Source: Streptomyces griseus subsp. griseus
GTDB taxonomy: Bacteria > Actinomycetota > Actinomycetes > Streptomycetales > Streptomycetaceae
Assembly (NCBI RefSeq): GCF_000720255.1
Contig: NZ_JOJE01000015.1
Coordinates: 62,001 to 126,000 of the forward strand
Length of the DNA: 64,000 nucleotides
Reading direction: 5' to 3'
Below the pieces are notes generated by a model that searched no databases, had not been told where the DNA came from, and was given only the letters and a program-made list of their open reading frames with translations. Of the stretch, positions 7,369-15,672 are shown one piece after another (positions within the stretch are counted from its first letter, which is position 1; every line of letters starts with the position of its first letter). The position numbers and the translations under genes were made by a program.

Positions 7369-8913
7369 GTGACGCCATCCTTGGATCGGGGCCGGGTGCG
7401 GTGGGCGTATGCACTGGTGGGCTTCGTGTGGCTGGTGTTGGTGGGGAGGACGATCCGGACCGATCCCCCGGTTGCGATCACGGGCGAGGGGCCCGTCGCG
7501 AGCGGGGCCGTGGAAGGGGCCTCGGTCGCTGACCTCGTGCTGCCGCTCGTGGCCGTCGTGGCGGCCGCCGTGCTCGCCGGATACGGGTACGTGCGGCGCA
7601 CACGGAGGGCGCGGGAGCGGACCACGCCGGGTGGGGGGCGCGGGGAAACGGCGCCCGGGGCCGTGGCTGCGGCGCCCGACGCACTCGACTCACGGGCGCT
7701 CGCGTTGCTCGCCGAGGCCGACGACTGGGTGCGCACCTGCCGGGAGGAACTCGGTTTCGCCGAGGCCCGGTCCGGGGCCCGCGGTATCGAGTCCTCCGGC
7801 CGCGTCGTGCGGGCGGCGGCCGCCGAGCTGGCCACGGCGTTCCGGATGCGGCAGCGGTACGACGAGGGCGAGCCGGCCGACGGGACCGCCCGGCTGCACA
7901 CGCTCGCCGGGATCGTCGGTCGGTGCGAGGAGGCGGGGCGGCTGCTGGATGCCGAGGCCGCCGCGTTCGACCGGCTGCGGGGGCTGGAGGAGGACCCGAG
8001 CGAGGCGCTGGCCCTCGCGGAGGAACGTTTCCGGGAGCTGGCCGGGCGCACCGGCGCGGCCGAGGCGGCCCTCGCGGACCTGCGCACCCGGTACGCGTCC
8101 TCCGCGTCGGACGTGGTGACCGGCAGCGTGGAGCAGGCCAAGGACCGGCTCGTGTTCGCGACCACGCGTCTGAACTCAGCCCGGCAGGCCGCCGACCGGG
8201 AGGACGCCCCGCGCGCCGCCGCTCAGCTGCGGGCCGCCGAGGGCGCCGTCGCCCAGGCCGGTGTCCTGGTCGCCGGTGTGCACCGGCTCGCCGCCGAACT
8301 GGACGAGGCCACGCGGCTGGTTCCGGCCGCGCTCACGGGGGCGGAGGCGGAGATCGCGGGAGCCGACACCCTCGGGCTGGACGTGACGGTCGGCGAACTG
8401 CGCGGCCGGGTGCTGCACGCCGACGCCGCCCTGGCCGCCGTACGGCACGAGCTGACCTCCGGGCACCCGTACGACCCGCTCGACGTGCTGCGCCGGGTCG
8501 TACGGGCGACCGCGCCGCTGGTGACCGGGCGGGCCGGTGTCCTGCCGGCCGCCGCGCTGCTCACCGCCCGCGCCACCACCGCCGCCGCGGCAGGCTTCGT
8601 CGCGACGCACCGGGGCGCGGTGGGCGGCACGGCCCGCACCCGGCTCACGGAGGCGGAGCGACTCCTGGCGGTGGAGGACGGGGATCCGGTGGAGCTGCTG
8701 CGGGCGGACACACTGGCCCGCGCGGCCCTCGGCCTCGCCGAGCAGGACGTACGGATGCATGGCAATCCGTACGCCGGCACGGCGGCCCGGTACGCGCACG
8801 GTGTCGCCGGGGCCGTCCTCGGCGGGGTGCTGCTGGACGGCGGTGCCGGGGACGGCGGGCCGCCGGCGAGCTTCGGCGGGCCCGTCACCCGCGCCCGGCG
8901 GTCCTCTCCGTAG
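7369..8913 (+). CDS. Membrane-anchored, Ala-rich helical protein of unknown function
   Basis: A 514-residue protein with two membrane helices at the N-terminus (about residues 11-26 and 53-73) and a long alanine/arginine/glutamate-rich cytoplasmic part that should be almost wholly helical, with coiled-coil character (ALAEERFRELAGRTGAAEAALADLRTRY). The C-terminus, rich in glycine, has VAGAVLGGVLLDGG. The start at GTG 7369 is selected because the first membrane segment follows directly; upstream codons are open but not protein-like. There is no clear ribosome site, so translation may be leaderless. The family is unknown to me; a scaffold or envelope role is a guess. Confidence 0.65.
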   Translation: MTPSLDRGRVRWAYALVGFVWLVLVGRTIRTDPPVAITGEGPVASGAVEGASVADLVLPLVAVVAAAVLAGYGYVRRTRRARERTTPGGGRGETAPGAVAAAPDALDSRALALLAEADDWVRTCREELGFAEARSGARGIESSGRVVRAAAAELATAFRMRQRYDEGEPADGTARLHTLAGIVGRCEEAGRLLDAEAAAFDRLRGLEEDPSEALALAEERFRELAGRTGAAEAALADLRTRYASSASDVVTGSVEQAKDRLVFATTRLNSARQAADREDAPRAAAQLRAAEGAVAQAGVLVAGVHRLAAELDEATRLVPAALTGAEAEIAGADTLGLDVTVGELRGRVLHADAALAAVRHELTSGHPYDPLDVLRRVVRATAPLVTGRAGVLPAAALLTARATTAAAAGFVATHRGAVGGTARTRLTEAERLLAVEDGDPVELLRADTLARAALGLAEQDVRMHGNPYAGTAARYAHGVAGAVLGGVLLDGGAGDGGPPASFGGPVTRARRSSP

Positions 8914-8974
8914 CAGCCGTGGCAGCCGTGGCAGCCCCGGCAGCCCCGGCAGCCCCGGCAGCCCCAGCAGCCCT
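8914..8974. repeat. Short tandem repeat, about six 9-bp units
   Basis: CAGCCGTGG twice, CAGCCCCGG three times, then degenerate CAGCCCCAG and CAGCCC, lying between the convergent stops at 8913 and 8981. It is a simple-sequence expansion filling a 67-base gap; it could vary between strains. Confidence 0.8.
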
Positions 8975-8980
8975 AAGCGG

Positions 8981-11626
8981 TCAGAACAGGCTCAGCAGTG
9001 CCTCCGCCGGGTCCGCGAGTCCCGTCTCGCCGTCCGGCAGCGGGAGTTCGAACCACACCGTCTTGCCGCGCGGGGTGCGCCGGGAGCCCCAGGCCGCGCT
9101 GAGCAGGCCGACGAGCTGGAGGCCGCGGCCGCCCTCGTCCGTGTCGCGGGCCCGGCGGCGGCGCGGCTGGACCAGGCCGGAGTCCCAGACCTCGCAGACC
9201 AGGGTGCTGTCGAGCAACAGACGCAGCCTGATCTCGCCCTCGCCGTACCGCAGGGCGTTGGTCACCAGCTCGCTGACCAGCAGTTCCGCCGTGTCGACCA
9301 AGGGCTCCAGGCCCCAGCTGAGCAGCTGGCCGCGGGCGTACTCACGGGCCCGGCCCACACTGCGCGGCTCACGCGGCAGCGTCCAGTCACCGACGGACTC
9401 CGTGGGCAGGCCCTGTACACGTGCCATCAACAGGGCGATGTCGTCCTCGCCGTGATGGGTGTCGAGGGTGGCGAGGACGTGGTCGCAGACGTCCTCCAGC
9501 GGGCTGCTCGGGTCCGTCAGCGCTCCGACGAACGCCTGGAGACCCTCGTCCAGCGGATGGTCGCGCGATTCGACCAGTCCATCCGTGTAGAGCGCCAACA
9601 GCGCGCCTTCGGGAAGGTCGACCTCGACCTCCTCGAAGGGCTCGCCGCCTACGCCGAGCGGCATGCCCGGCGGCACGTCGAGCATGAGGGCCGGCTCACC
9701 GGGCTCGACCAGGACGGGCGGCAGATGGCCGGCGTTGGCGAAGGTGCAGCGGCGTGTCACCGAGTCGTAGACCGCGTAGACGCAGGTCGCGAGGTACACC
9801 TCCGACAGGTCCGCCTCGCGGGGCCGGCGGGCGGCGCGGGTGGCCTGCTGGACGCCGCCGGGTGTGCCGAGGCCACGGGCGATCTCGTCCAACGCCGAGA
9901 GGACTTCCGCCGGTTCGAGGTCCAGCAGGGCCAGGGTCCTGACCGCCGTGCGGAGTTCGCCCATGGCGACCGCGGCGCGCAGGCCGCGGCCCATCACGTC
10001 GCCGACGACCAACGCCGTGCGGTGTCCCGGGAGTTCGATGACGTCGAACCAGTCGCCGCCGACCTCGCTGGGGCGGCCGGTGGAGACGTTGCCGGGCAGG
10101 TAGCGGCAGGCGATGTCCAGGCCGGAGGCGACCGGGTCACCGGGTGGGAGCAGGGACCGTTGCAGTATCAACGCGCGCTCGTGCTCACGGCGGTACAGGC
10201 GGGCGTTGTCGATGCAGACGGCGGCCCGCGCCGCCAACTCCACAGCCAGGTCGCGGTCACGGTCCCCGAACGGCTCACTGCCCTTCGTCCGCGCGAACTG
10301 CGCGAGTCCTACGACGGTGTCGTGGGCGACCATCGGAACGGCCAGCGTGGACTGGACGATGCCGCCCTCCTCGGCGGGCACGACCTGGGTGCGCGCGGTG
10401 CGCAGGGCGTCCGCGCAGGGCGAGGTGAACGGGTAGTGGTGGACGGCACCGAGCTCGACGGGTGTTCCGCCGCCGACGAAGGGCGCGTCGGAGACGGCGC
10501 TGGCGAAGGCGACCCGGCGCAGTTCGGCGCTGCCGTCGGCGAGCCCCGGCGGGGTCTCGTCGCCGGCCAGGAGCCCCTGGTAGAGGTCGACGGTGGCGAG
10601 GTCGCAGAAGCCGGGGACGACGACGTCGAGGAGTTCGCGGGCGGTGGTCTCAAGGTCGAGGGAGTTGCCTATACGGGCGCCGGCGTCATTGAGGAGGGCG
10701 AGGTTGCGCCGGGCGGCGGCGGCCTCGCGGGCGGCGGCGCGGCGGGCGGTGATGTCGATGCCGAGCCAGGCGATGCCGATGGGGCGGCCGCTGCCGCTGT
10801 GCACACGGTAGAGGTTGACGGACCAGTGCCGGCGCTCGTCGGAGCCCGGCAGGAAGCCCGTGATGTGCATGTCCGTGATCGAGTCGCCGCTCTCCAGGAC
10901 CCGGCGCAGGGTCGCGGAGACCCGCTCGGCCTCGGGGCGGGGCAGGTAGTCGTGGACTCCGCGGCCGCGGTGCTCGTCGGGGGTGCCGCCGAACAGGGAG
11001 GCGAACCTGTGGTTGGCGCGGCGCACCCTGAGGTCGGTGTCGATCAGCAGGAAACCGAAGGGGCATTGGCCGAAAATGGCCTGCGAGGCGGCGAGGTCGG
11101 TCTCGATTCCGCGCAGCGTGCGAACGTCGACGACGATGCAGACGGCGCCCTTCTCACCGTCCTGAGTGCGCGTCGGCATGACGTAGACCTCGGCGAGCCC
11201 CTCCTCGCCGCGCTCGCCGTCCCCCGTGTCGGGCATCCGGAAGGGGACCACACCGGTCCACTCGCGCCCGTCGAGGATCTCGGCCATCTTGCGCTGGCCG
11301 CGCTCACGGTGGTCGGGGTCGATGAAGGCCTCTATGGGGTCCATGCCGACGGCGCGCTCGGCGCGGATGCCGAAGAGCTGTTCGGCGCGCAGGCTCCACT
11401 GCTCGACGAGACCGTCGGCGCCGATCGAGAAGGACGCGACCTTGATGTAGTCGTAGATCGAGCCGGGCGGACTGCTCTGCCACATGGCGTCACCGGGCGG
11501 CGCCTCCACGGAGGCAAGCGCGTCCGCGTGCTGCCTCGCGGTCTCCTCCCGCCCCGCGACGTCCTCCCGCCTAGCGCCGCCCGACGGGTCCTCGGACTCC
11601 GTGGCCTTCGCTGGTATCTCGCTCAC
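8981..11626 (-). CDS. PAS-PAS-GAF-PP2C phosphatase with C-terminal HATPase domain
   Basis: An 881-residue cytoplasmic signalling protein. In order: two PAS sensor domains (about 55-160 and 172-290), a GAF domain (about 310-480), a PP2C/SpoIIE-type Ser/Thr phosphatase (about 490-730) with metal-binding GGDWFDV near 522 and VGDVMGRG near 540, and an RsbW-like HATPase (about 749-875) with SELVTNALRYG and GGRGLQLVG. The family usually dephosphorylates an anti-anti-sigma factor while the HATPase part can bind or phosphorylate partners. GTG 11626 is the chosen start because GGAGGGG lies 9 bases upstream; the longer frame lacks a site. No sigma factor lies nearby, so the partner is unknown. Confidence 0.92.
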   Translation of the reverse strand: MSEIPAKATESEDPSGGARREDVAGREETARQHADALASVEAPPGDAMWQSSPPGSIYDYIKVASFSIGADGLVEQWSLRAEQLFGIRAERAVGMDPIEAFIDPDHRERGQRKMAEILDGREWTGVVPFRMPDTGDGERGEEGLAEVYVMPTRTQDGEKGAVCIVVDVRTLRGIETDLAASQAIFGQCPFGFLLIDTDLRVRRANHRFASLFGGTPDEHRGRGVHDYLPRPEAERVSATLRRVLESGDSITDMHITGFLPGSDERRHWSVNLYRVHSGSGRPIGIAWLGIDITARRAAAREAAAARRNLALLNDAGARIGNSLDLETTARELLDVVVPGFCDLATVDLYQGLLAGDETPPGLADGSAELRRVAFASAVSDAPFVGGGTPVELGAVHHYPFTSPCADALRTARTQVVPAEEGGIVQSTLAVPMVAHDTVVGLAQFARTKGSEPFGDRDRDLAVELAARAAVCIDNARLYRREHERALILQRSLLPPGDPVASGLDIACRYLPGNVSTGRPSEVGGDWFDVIELPGHRTALVVGDVMGRGLRAAVAMGELRTAVRTLALLDLEPAEVLSALDEIARGLGTPGGVQQATRAARRPREADLSEVYLATCVYAVYDSVTRRCTFANAGHLPPVLVEPGEPALMLDVPPGMPLGVGGEPFEEVEVDLPEGALLALYTDGLVESRDHPLDEGLQAFVGALTDPSSPLEDVCDHVLATLDTHHGEDDIALLMARVQGLPTESVGDWTLPREPRSVGRAREYARGQLLSWGLEPLVDTAELLVSELVTNALRYGEGEIRLRLLLDSTLVCEVWDSGLVQPRRRRARDTDEGGRGLQLVGLLSAAWGSRRTPRGKTVWFELPLPDGETGLADPAEALLSLF

Positions 11627-11921
11627 GCGAACCGTCCCCTCCAGCTCACCGCGTCCGGCACCAGTCACCGGCGGCGGCTGCCCGCAGTATCCAGCACTAC
11701 GGCGCCGCACAACACGGTGTTCACGATCACAGCACGGTCCAGGCGTTTTTCGGCCCGTGCCATGAGAACACTCTCAGTCTTCTAACCAGGGGACACGTCA
11801 TCGAATCACGCGTTCCGGCAATCGCCACTGGCCGGAACGCGCAGGTCGACAGGACGGGTGCGGACGTACACCGCGAACCGCCCGTCCACGTCCGGTTTTC
11901 CTCGCCCCGGGCCGTCGCGTT

Positions 11922-12332
11922 TCAGCCCGGGACGGCGAGTTCGAACCACACCGTCTTGCCCTCGTCCCCGGGGCGGGTGCCCCAGCGGCGCGAGGACGAA
12001 GCGACCAGTTGCAGTCCTCGGCCACTTTCGTCCTCCGGCTCGGGGACCCGCTCGCGCGGGAGGTCGGGCAGCGGGTCGGAGACCTCCACCACCAGGACAC
12101 CGGGCAGACCGTCGGGGCGGACCAGGCGGACTCCGATGGGGCCCGTGGCGTGCCGCAGGGCGTTCGTCACCAGCTCGCTGACCAGCAGTGCCGCGAGATC
12201 ACCCAGACTGTCCTCCAGGCCCCAGCCGCGCAGCTTGGCCCGAACGACGGCGCGCGCGGTGCGTACAGCGCCGGGATCCGCGGGAAACGTCCACTCGGCA
12301 CAGTCGCCTTCGGTGTCGATCACGCCGATCAC
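11922..12332 (-). CDS. ATP-binding RsbW-like anti-sigma/kinase domain protein
   Basis: A 136-residue single-domain HATPase_c protein of the RsbW/SpoIIAB type. The N box SELVTNALRHA is at residues 52-62, the G box ESGRGLQLVASS at about 106-117, and it ends GKTVWFELAVPG. The family binds ATP and either phosphorylates an anti-anti-sigma factor or sequesters a sigma factor. It is a paralog of the C-terminal domain of the phosphatase just downstream: the GKTVWFEL region shares a perfect 24-base DNA match (11938-11961 and 9044-9067). GTG 12332 is the start; the ribosome site is weak. Very many such orphans exist in Streptomyces. Confidence 0.85.
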   Translation of the reverse strand: MIGVIDTEGDCAEWTFPADPGAVRTARAVVRAKLRGWGLEDSLGDLAALLVSELVTNALRHATGPIGVRLVRPDGLPGVLVVEVSDPLPDLPRERVPEPEDESGRGLQLVASSSRRWGTRPGDEGKTVWFELAVPG

Positions 12333-12428
12333 TTCCCAGGCCCAGCGAGTACACCCCTGTCCGTTTTCGTGGGGTTAATGGGCCCATACCCGATATCGCG
12401 GAGGCACTACCGCCCGTGACGGCGTGAC

Positions 12429-12827
12429 TCAATCAAGGAGGGACAGCACCTCTCGTACCGCCGGGACGTCCTGATCCAGCCAGGGCACGCTCCAGACCTC
12501 CTCGCGGGTCAGCCAGCGCAGGTCGTCATGGTCCTGGAGGGCTTTGGGGTCGTCAGAGCCGGTGTGCAGTCGGGCGGTCCACACCTGGAGGACGTAGGGG
12601 GGCCTCAGGGGCCACTCCCCCGGTACGCGCTCGAGCGGCTCCGCCATGACGCCGAGTTCCTCGCGCAGCTCACGCACGAGCGCGGCCTCGGGCGTCTCGC
12701 CCGGTTCGACCTTGCCTCCGGGCAGTTCCCAGCGTCCGGCCAGCTCGGGGGGCGCACTCCGGCGCGCGGCGAGCAGGCGGTCACCGTCGAGCAGGGCGGC
12801 ACCGACCACCACGATCCGTTCCGTCAT
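12429..12827 (-). CDS. NUDIX hydrolase (MutT-like)
   Basis: A 132-residue pyrophosphohydrolase. The NUDIX box at residues 38-60 is perfect: GKVEPGETPEAALVRELREE followed by LGV, with the metal-binding glutamates in REEL. Together with the opening VVVGAALLDGDRLLAARR it resembles the 8-oxo-dGTP/CTP pyrophosphatase subgroup, so nucleotide-pool sanitation is likely, though substrate choice cannot be read from sequence. ATG 12827 is chosen because the conserved beta strand follows at once; the longer frame reads as an arginine/alanine-rich shadow. It ends 96 bases before the HATPase gene start and is separated by 31 bases from the SPOR gene. Confidence 0.9.
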   Translation of the reverse strand: MTERIVVVGAALLDGDRLLAARRSAPPELAGRWELPGGKVEPGETPEAALVRELREELGVMAEPLERVPGEWPLRPPYVLQVWTARLHTGSDDPKALQDHDDLRWLTREEVWSVPWLDQDVPAVREVLSLLD

Positions 12828-12858
12828 GGGCCGGAGCCTACGGGAGCGGGCGCGCGGG

Positions 12859-13050
12859 TCAGTTGCGGCTGCTGTCGCTGCTCTGGCCGATGCGCTCGAC
12901 CCAGTACAGCTGTTTGTGTCCGCGTCCGTCGAGGCTGTCCGCGATCTTCTGCGCCTCGGCGCGGGTCGCATACCTGCCCACGCGGTAGCGATTGCCGTTG
13001 TCGTCCTGCCGAATGACCTGCCAGGGAAGAGAGATGGTGCCGTCGGTCAT
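12859..13050 (-). CDS. SPOR-like mini-protein (63 aa)
   Basis: A 63-residue protein consisting of little more than one SPOR/sporulation-related repeat fold: SLPWQVIRQDDNGNRYRVGRYATRAEAQKIADSL-type sequence, in which RYRVGRYATRAEAQ is the typical SPOR signature. SPOR domains bind glycan strands stripped of stem peptides at division sites, but this one has no signal peptide or membrane helix, so a cytoplasmic role is more likely. ATG 13050 has a strong GGAGGGG site 6 bases upstream. Such short single-domain proteins recur in Streptomyces and their role is unknown. Confidence 0.75.
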   Translation of the reverse strand: MTDGTISLPWQVIRQDDNGNRYRVGRYATRAEAQKIADSLDGRGHKQLYWVERIGQSSDSSRN

Positions 13051-13368
13051 CGCGCCCCTCCACTTCCCGTCCGCGGCCCGGGCCACGTCCCGCCCGCCAA
13101 GGAAACCGCAATCCGCATATGCCCGAGCCTACGCCTAACCTTCACGCAGCGAATCCGGCTTTTCACAAAGAGATACGCAACAAGCCAGAACGGAGGGGGC
13201 GTACGACGGCGAACGCGCCGCCCCCGCACTCCCCCGCACCGGGTCGGCGGCGCACCGTCCACATCCGGGGCGACCTGCGAGAACGACCGGAAAACGACGG
13301 CAGCGCAACCGCCCCCGCGCCACCTCTCATTGGGGGTGTGCCGGGGGCAACTGCCGCAAACGTGTGCG
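13051..13368. other. Intergenic region, no gene recognised
   Basis: A 318-base gap between the SPOR mini-protein start and the GntR gene stop, both leftward. It must hold the SPOR gene's promoter. A small GGCA-AC-TGCC hairpin sits near 13345, too weak to call a terminator. The middle (about 13140-13180) is noticeably less GC-rich than its surroundings. I see no open frame with coding character. Confidence 0.4.
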
Positions 13369-14121
13369 CTATTTCACCGGGAGGTGGTACGCGACCCGGT
13401 AGCGGTCGGCCGGGATCACCACATCGGCCGTCTCGACCGGGCGCCCCGAGGCGTAGTACGTGCGCTGGACGACCACGACGACATGGCCGGGGACCCCGCC
13501 CAGCGCGAGGAGTTCCTCGGCGAGGCCGGGGCGGGCGCCGACCTCCTCGGTGACGTTGTCGACGATGACGTCGATGGCGCGCATGCGCTCGACGACGCCC
13601 ATGCCGCCGAGGGGGCCCTCCTCGGGCAGCATCACCGGCGTACGGCCGGTGACGGCGAGGGGCTCCCAGGAGGTGGAGAGCATGATCGCCTCGCCGGCCT
13701 CCCGGAACACGTACCGCGTGCACATCACGCGGTCGCCGGGCTTGATGCCGAGCCGCTCGGCGACCGTGCCGCTCGCCTCGGTCTGCGCGCTGCTGGACTC
13801 CCAGGTGCCGCGCGCGTCGGCGTCGGCCTGCTCCTGGCGGAAGGGCGTGGCGCCGCCGACGGGCCGGAATCCGGAGCGGGCGATACGGCGCGGCACGGGC
13901 CGTTCCCGCACGTAGGTCCCGGAGCCGGAGCGGCCCTCGACCAGCCCCTCCGCCATCAGCACCTTTCGGGCCTCCAGGGCGACCGTGTCCGAGACGCCGT
14001 ACTCCTCGCGGATTCTGGCCTGGGAGGGCAGCCGGGTGTGCGGAGGCAGCGAGCCGTCGGCGATCTTCTTGCGCAGATCACCCGCGACACGCAGGTACGC
14101 CGGCTGCTCACCGAATGTCAC
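13369..14121 (-). CDS. GntR-family transcriptional regulator (HutC/UTRA type)
   Basis: A 250-residue DNA-binding regulator. The N-terminal winged helix (about 8-72) reads LPPHTRLPSQARIREEYGVS followed by EGLVEGRSGSGTYV; the C-terminal UTRA ligand domain (about 95-245) follows, with VMCTRYVFREAGEAIMLSTSWEP and the conserved RTYYASGRPVETADVVIPADRY end. UTRA proteins sense small metabolites such as sugar phosphates or histidine derivatives. GTG 14121 is preceded by GGGAGCGG. A perfect inverted repeat, ATCACT-CGA-AGTGAT, lies 78 bases upstream and could be its own operator. No obvious target operon is adjacent. Confidence 0.9.
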   Translation of the reverse strand: MTFGEQPAYLRVAGDLRKKIADGSLPPHTRLPSQARIREEYGVSDTVALEARKVLMAEGLVEGRSGSGTYVRERPVPRRIARSGFRPVGGATPFRQEQADADARGTWESSSAQTEASGTVAERLGIKPGDRVMCTRYVFREAGEAIMLSTSWEPLAVTGRTPVMLPEEGPLGGMGVVERMRAIDVIVDNVTEEVGARPGLAEELLALGGVPGHVVVVVQRTYYASGRPVETADVVIPADRYRVAYHLPVK

Positions 14122-14198
14122 TGGCCGCTCCCATCAGGTTGTACGGACAGCAACAGCCTGGCAACGGTCGGTTGCGCCATGCAAGCGGAGGCCAGAGA

Positions 14199-14213
14199 AT
14201 CACTCGAAGTGAT
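14199..14213. promoter_or_regulatory. Candidate GntR operator (inverted repeat)
   Basis: ATCACT-CGA-AGTGAT is perfectly symmetrical and lies between the GntR gene start (14121) and the stop of the DUF4190 gene (14268). It could be an autoregulatory site, or a small stem at the end of the upstream transcript. No T-run follows it. Confidence 0.35.
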
Positions 14214-14267
14214 GACATGGACCGGGGATCGGCTTACGCAGGCACTTTCCCCCCGATATACCCACGA

Positions 14268-15449
14268 TCACACCTCGGCGCCGCCCGCTCCCTCCCCGCC
14301 GTTCGCACCGCCGCCGTCCTCGTCGTACGACGGCGGTGTCGCGGCCAGGCCCAGAGCCTTGCGAGCCGTGACCGTCTTGCGGGGGTCGGTCAGCGCCCAG
14401 CCTTTGTCGTAGTGCTCGTAGAAGGTGTCGGCATCGGAGGACGCGGCGGCCTTCGCCCACTCCTGCCGGGCGGCCTTCAGGTCCTTGACCAGGGCCGCCA
14501 CCGGTCGCTCGGCGTCGGAGGGCCAGCTGTGTCCCTCCAGCGCCTCGGCCTGCTCGGTGAGCGCGGTGGACACGCGGCCCGCCCACGCCTTGTGACCGGG
14601 CAGGTCGTCCTCCACGTACTCCTCCTCGGGCGCCGTGTCCATCGCCGCGTTGAGGACGTGCGCCGCCTTCAGGTACGCGAGCTGGTCGGCGTCGAGTGTC
14701 GTGGCGTCGTTGCGCAGCGACCCGGTGAGGGTGCCGTTCTCGTCGGTGTTGCCGAAGACGCAGGTGACCTCGCGGTCGCCGATGCGCCAGCTCTGCCTGG
14801 TGGGCGTGAAGTAGTACACGTCGACGTCGTCGGGCAGCGCCCAGGCGTCCATCGCGTAACTGTCCTGGAGCGCATAGCACTTGTCGTCGGCGGTGTCGGT
14901 GACCTTGTCGTCGCCCGGGTAGGAGGATCCGGCCATCTTGAAGGAGGCGAAGACCTCGCCGTCGTGCGTCCCGTCGCAGGGCACCTTGTCGACGTCGTAG
15001 GTGACGCCTTCCAGGGAGCCGGAGGGGTCGTCGAAGCAGTCGCCCTTGGTCAGCGAGAAGCTGGAGGTGTTGCCCGAGCCCTCCTTGATGTCGTCCCAGG
15101 CGGCGGACAGGGCGCCGGTGGCCAGGGTGACGACCCACAGGGCGAGACCGACCGAGGACAGGATCGCCCCCGCGACGGCGAACCCCTTGCCGCGCTCGCC
15201 CCGCCTCCTGATCTGCCCCAGCGCGATCAGCCCCAGGACGAGCCCCACGGCCGGCAGGAAGCACAGGACGCCCGTGACGAACGCGGCGATGGCCACCCCG
15301 TTGACCGGGGTGGGCCGGTTGTAGGGGCTGTAGCCCTGCCCCCATGTCGGGTACGGCAGCCCCCCGTACGGGCCCTGCGGGTAGGGAACCTGGTGCGGGC
15401 CCTGGGCGTTGGAGGGCTGCTGGGGCCCGGGGGGCGGGGGTATGGACAC
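14268..15449 (-). CDS. DUF4190 membrane protein with extracytoplasmic domain
   Basis: A 393-residue protein. Residues 1-48 are a Pro/Gln/Gly/Tyr-rich cytoplasmic tail; a two-helix DUF4190 unit follows (helices about 49-75 and 88-113, with IALGQIRRRGERGKGFAVAG between them); the rest is an outside domain with paired cysteines (KGDCFD, KVPCDGTHDGEVFA, DKCYALQD, VTCVFGN). The C..C-DGTHDGEVFA pattern resembles the septum-formation-type domain common in actinobacterial envelope proteins. GTG 15449 has AGGAG about 11 bases upstream. Function unknown. The acidic C-terminus contains helical repeats that may mediate protein contacts. Confidence 0.75.
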   Translation of the reverse strand: MSIPPPPGPQQPSNAQGPHQVPYPQGPYGGLPYPTWGQGYSPYNRPTPVNGVAIAAFVTGVLCFLPAVGLVLGLIALGQIRRRGERGKGFAVAGAILSSVGLALWVVTLATGALSAAWDDIKEGSGNTSSFSLTKGDCFDDPSGSLEGVTYDVDKVPCDGTHDGEVFASFKMAGSSYPGDDKVTDTADDKCYALQDSYAMDAWALPDDVDVYYFTPTRQSWRIGDREVTCVFGNTDENGTLTGSLRNDATTLDADQLAYLKAAHVLNAAMDTAPEEEYVEDDLPGHKAWAGRVSTALTEQAEALEGHSWPSDAERPVAALVKDLKAARQEWAKAAASSDADTFYEHYDKGWALTDPRKTVTARKALGLAATPPSYDEDGGGANGGEGAGGAEV

Positions 15450-15672
15450 GGTTTCCGTGCTCCTGGGGTGCTGGCTGTGGCGAGGTGAGGGTTGCTGGAG
15501 GGCCGCGAATCACGGATGCGCGAGCGGAGGAACTCACGTACGACTGGGCGCATCGTAAGCGTGAGGGGAACGGGGGCGGAATGCGGGTGACGAATGCGAC
15601 GATCCGGGCGGCCAATCGGCTCCGGGTCCGGCCACCGCACTTGATCGGCGGGGGTGCTGTCGCCGACCGAGG

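Noticed and set aside
8537..11785. 1082-codon rightward frame
   Set aside because: Antisense shadow of the PAS-GAF-PP2C gene, with low-complexity composition and no domain.
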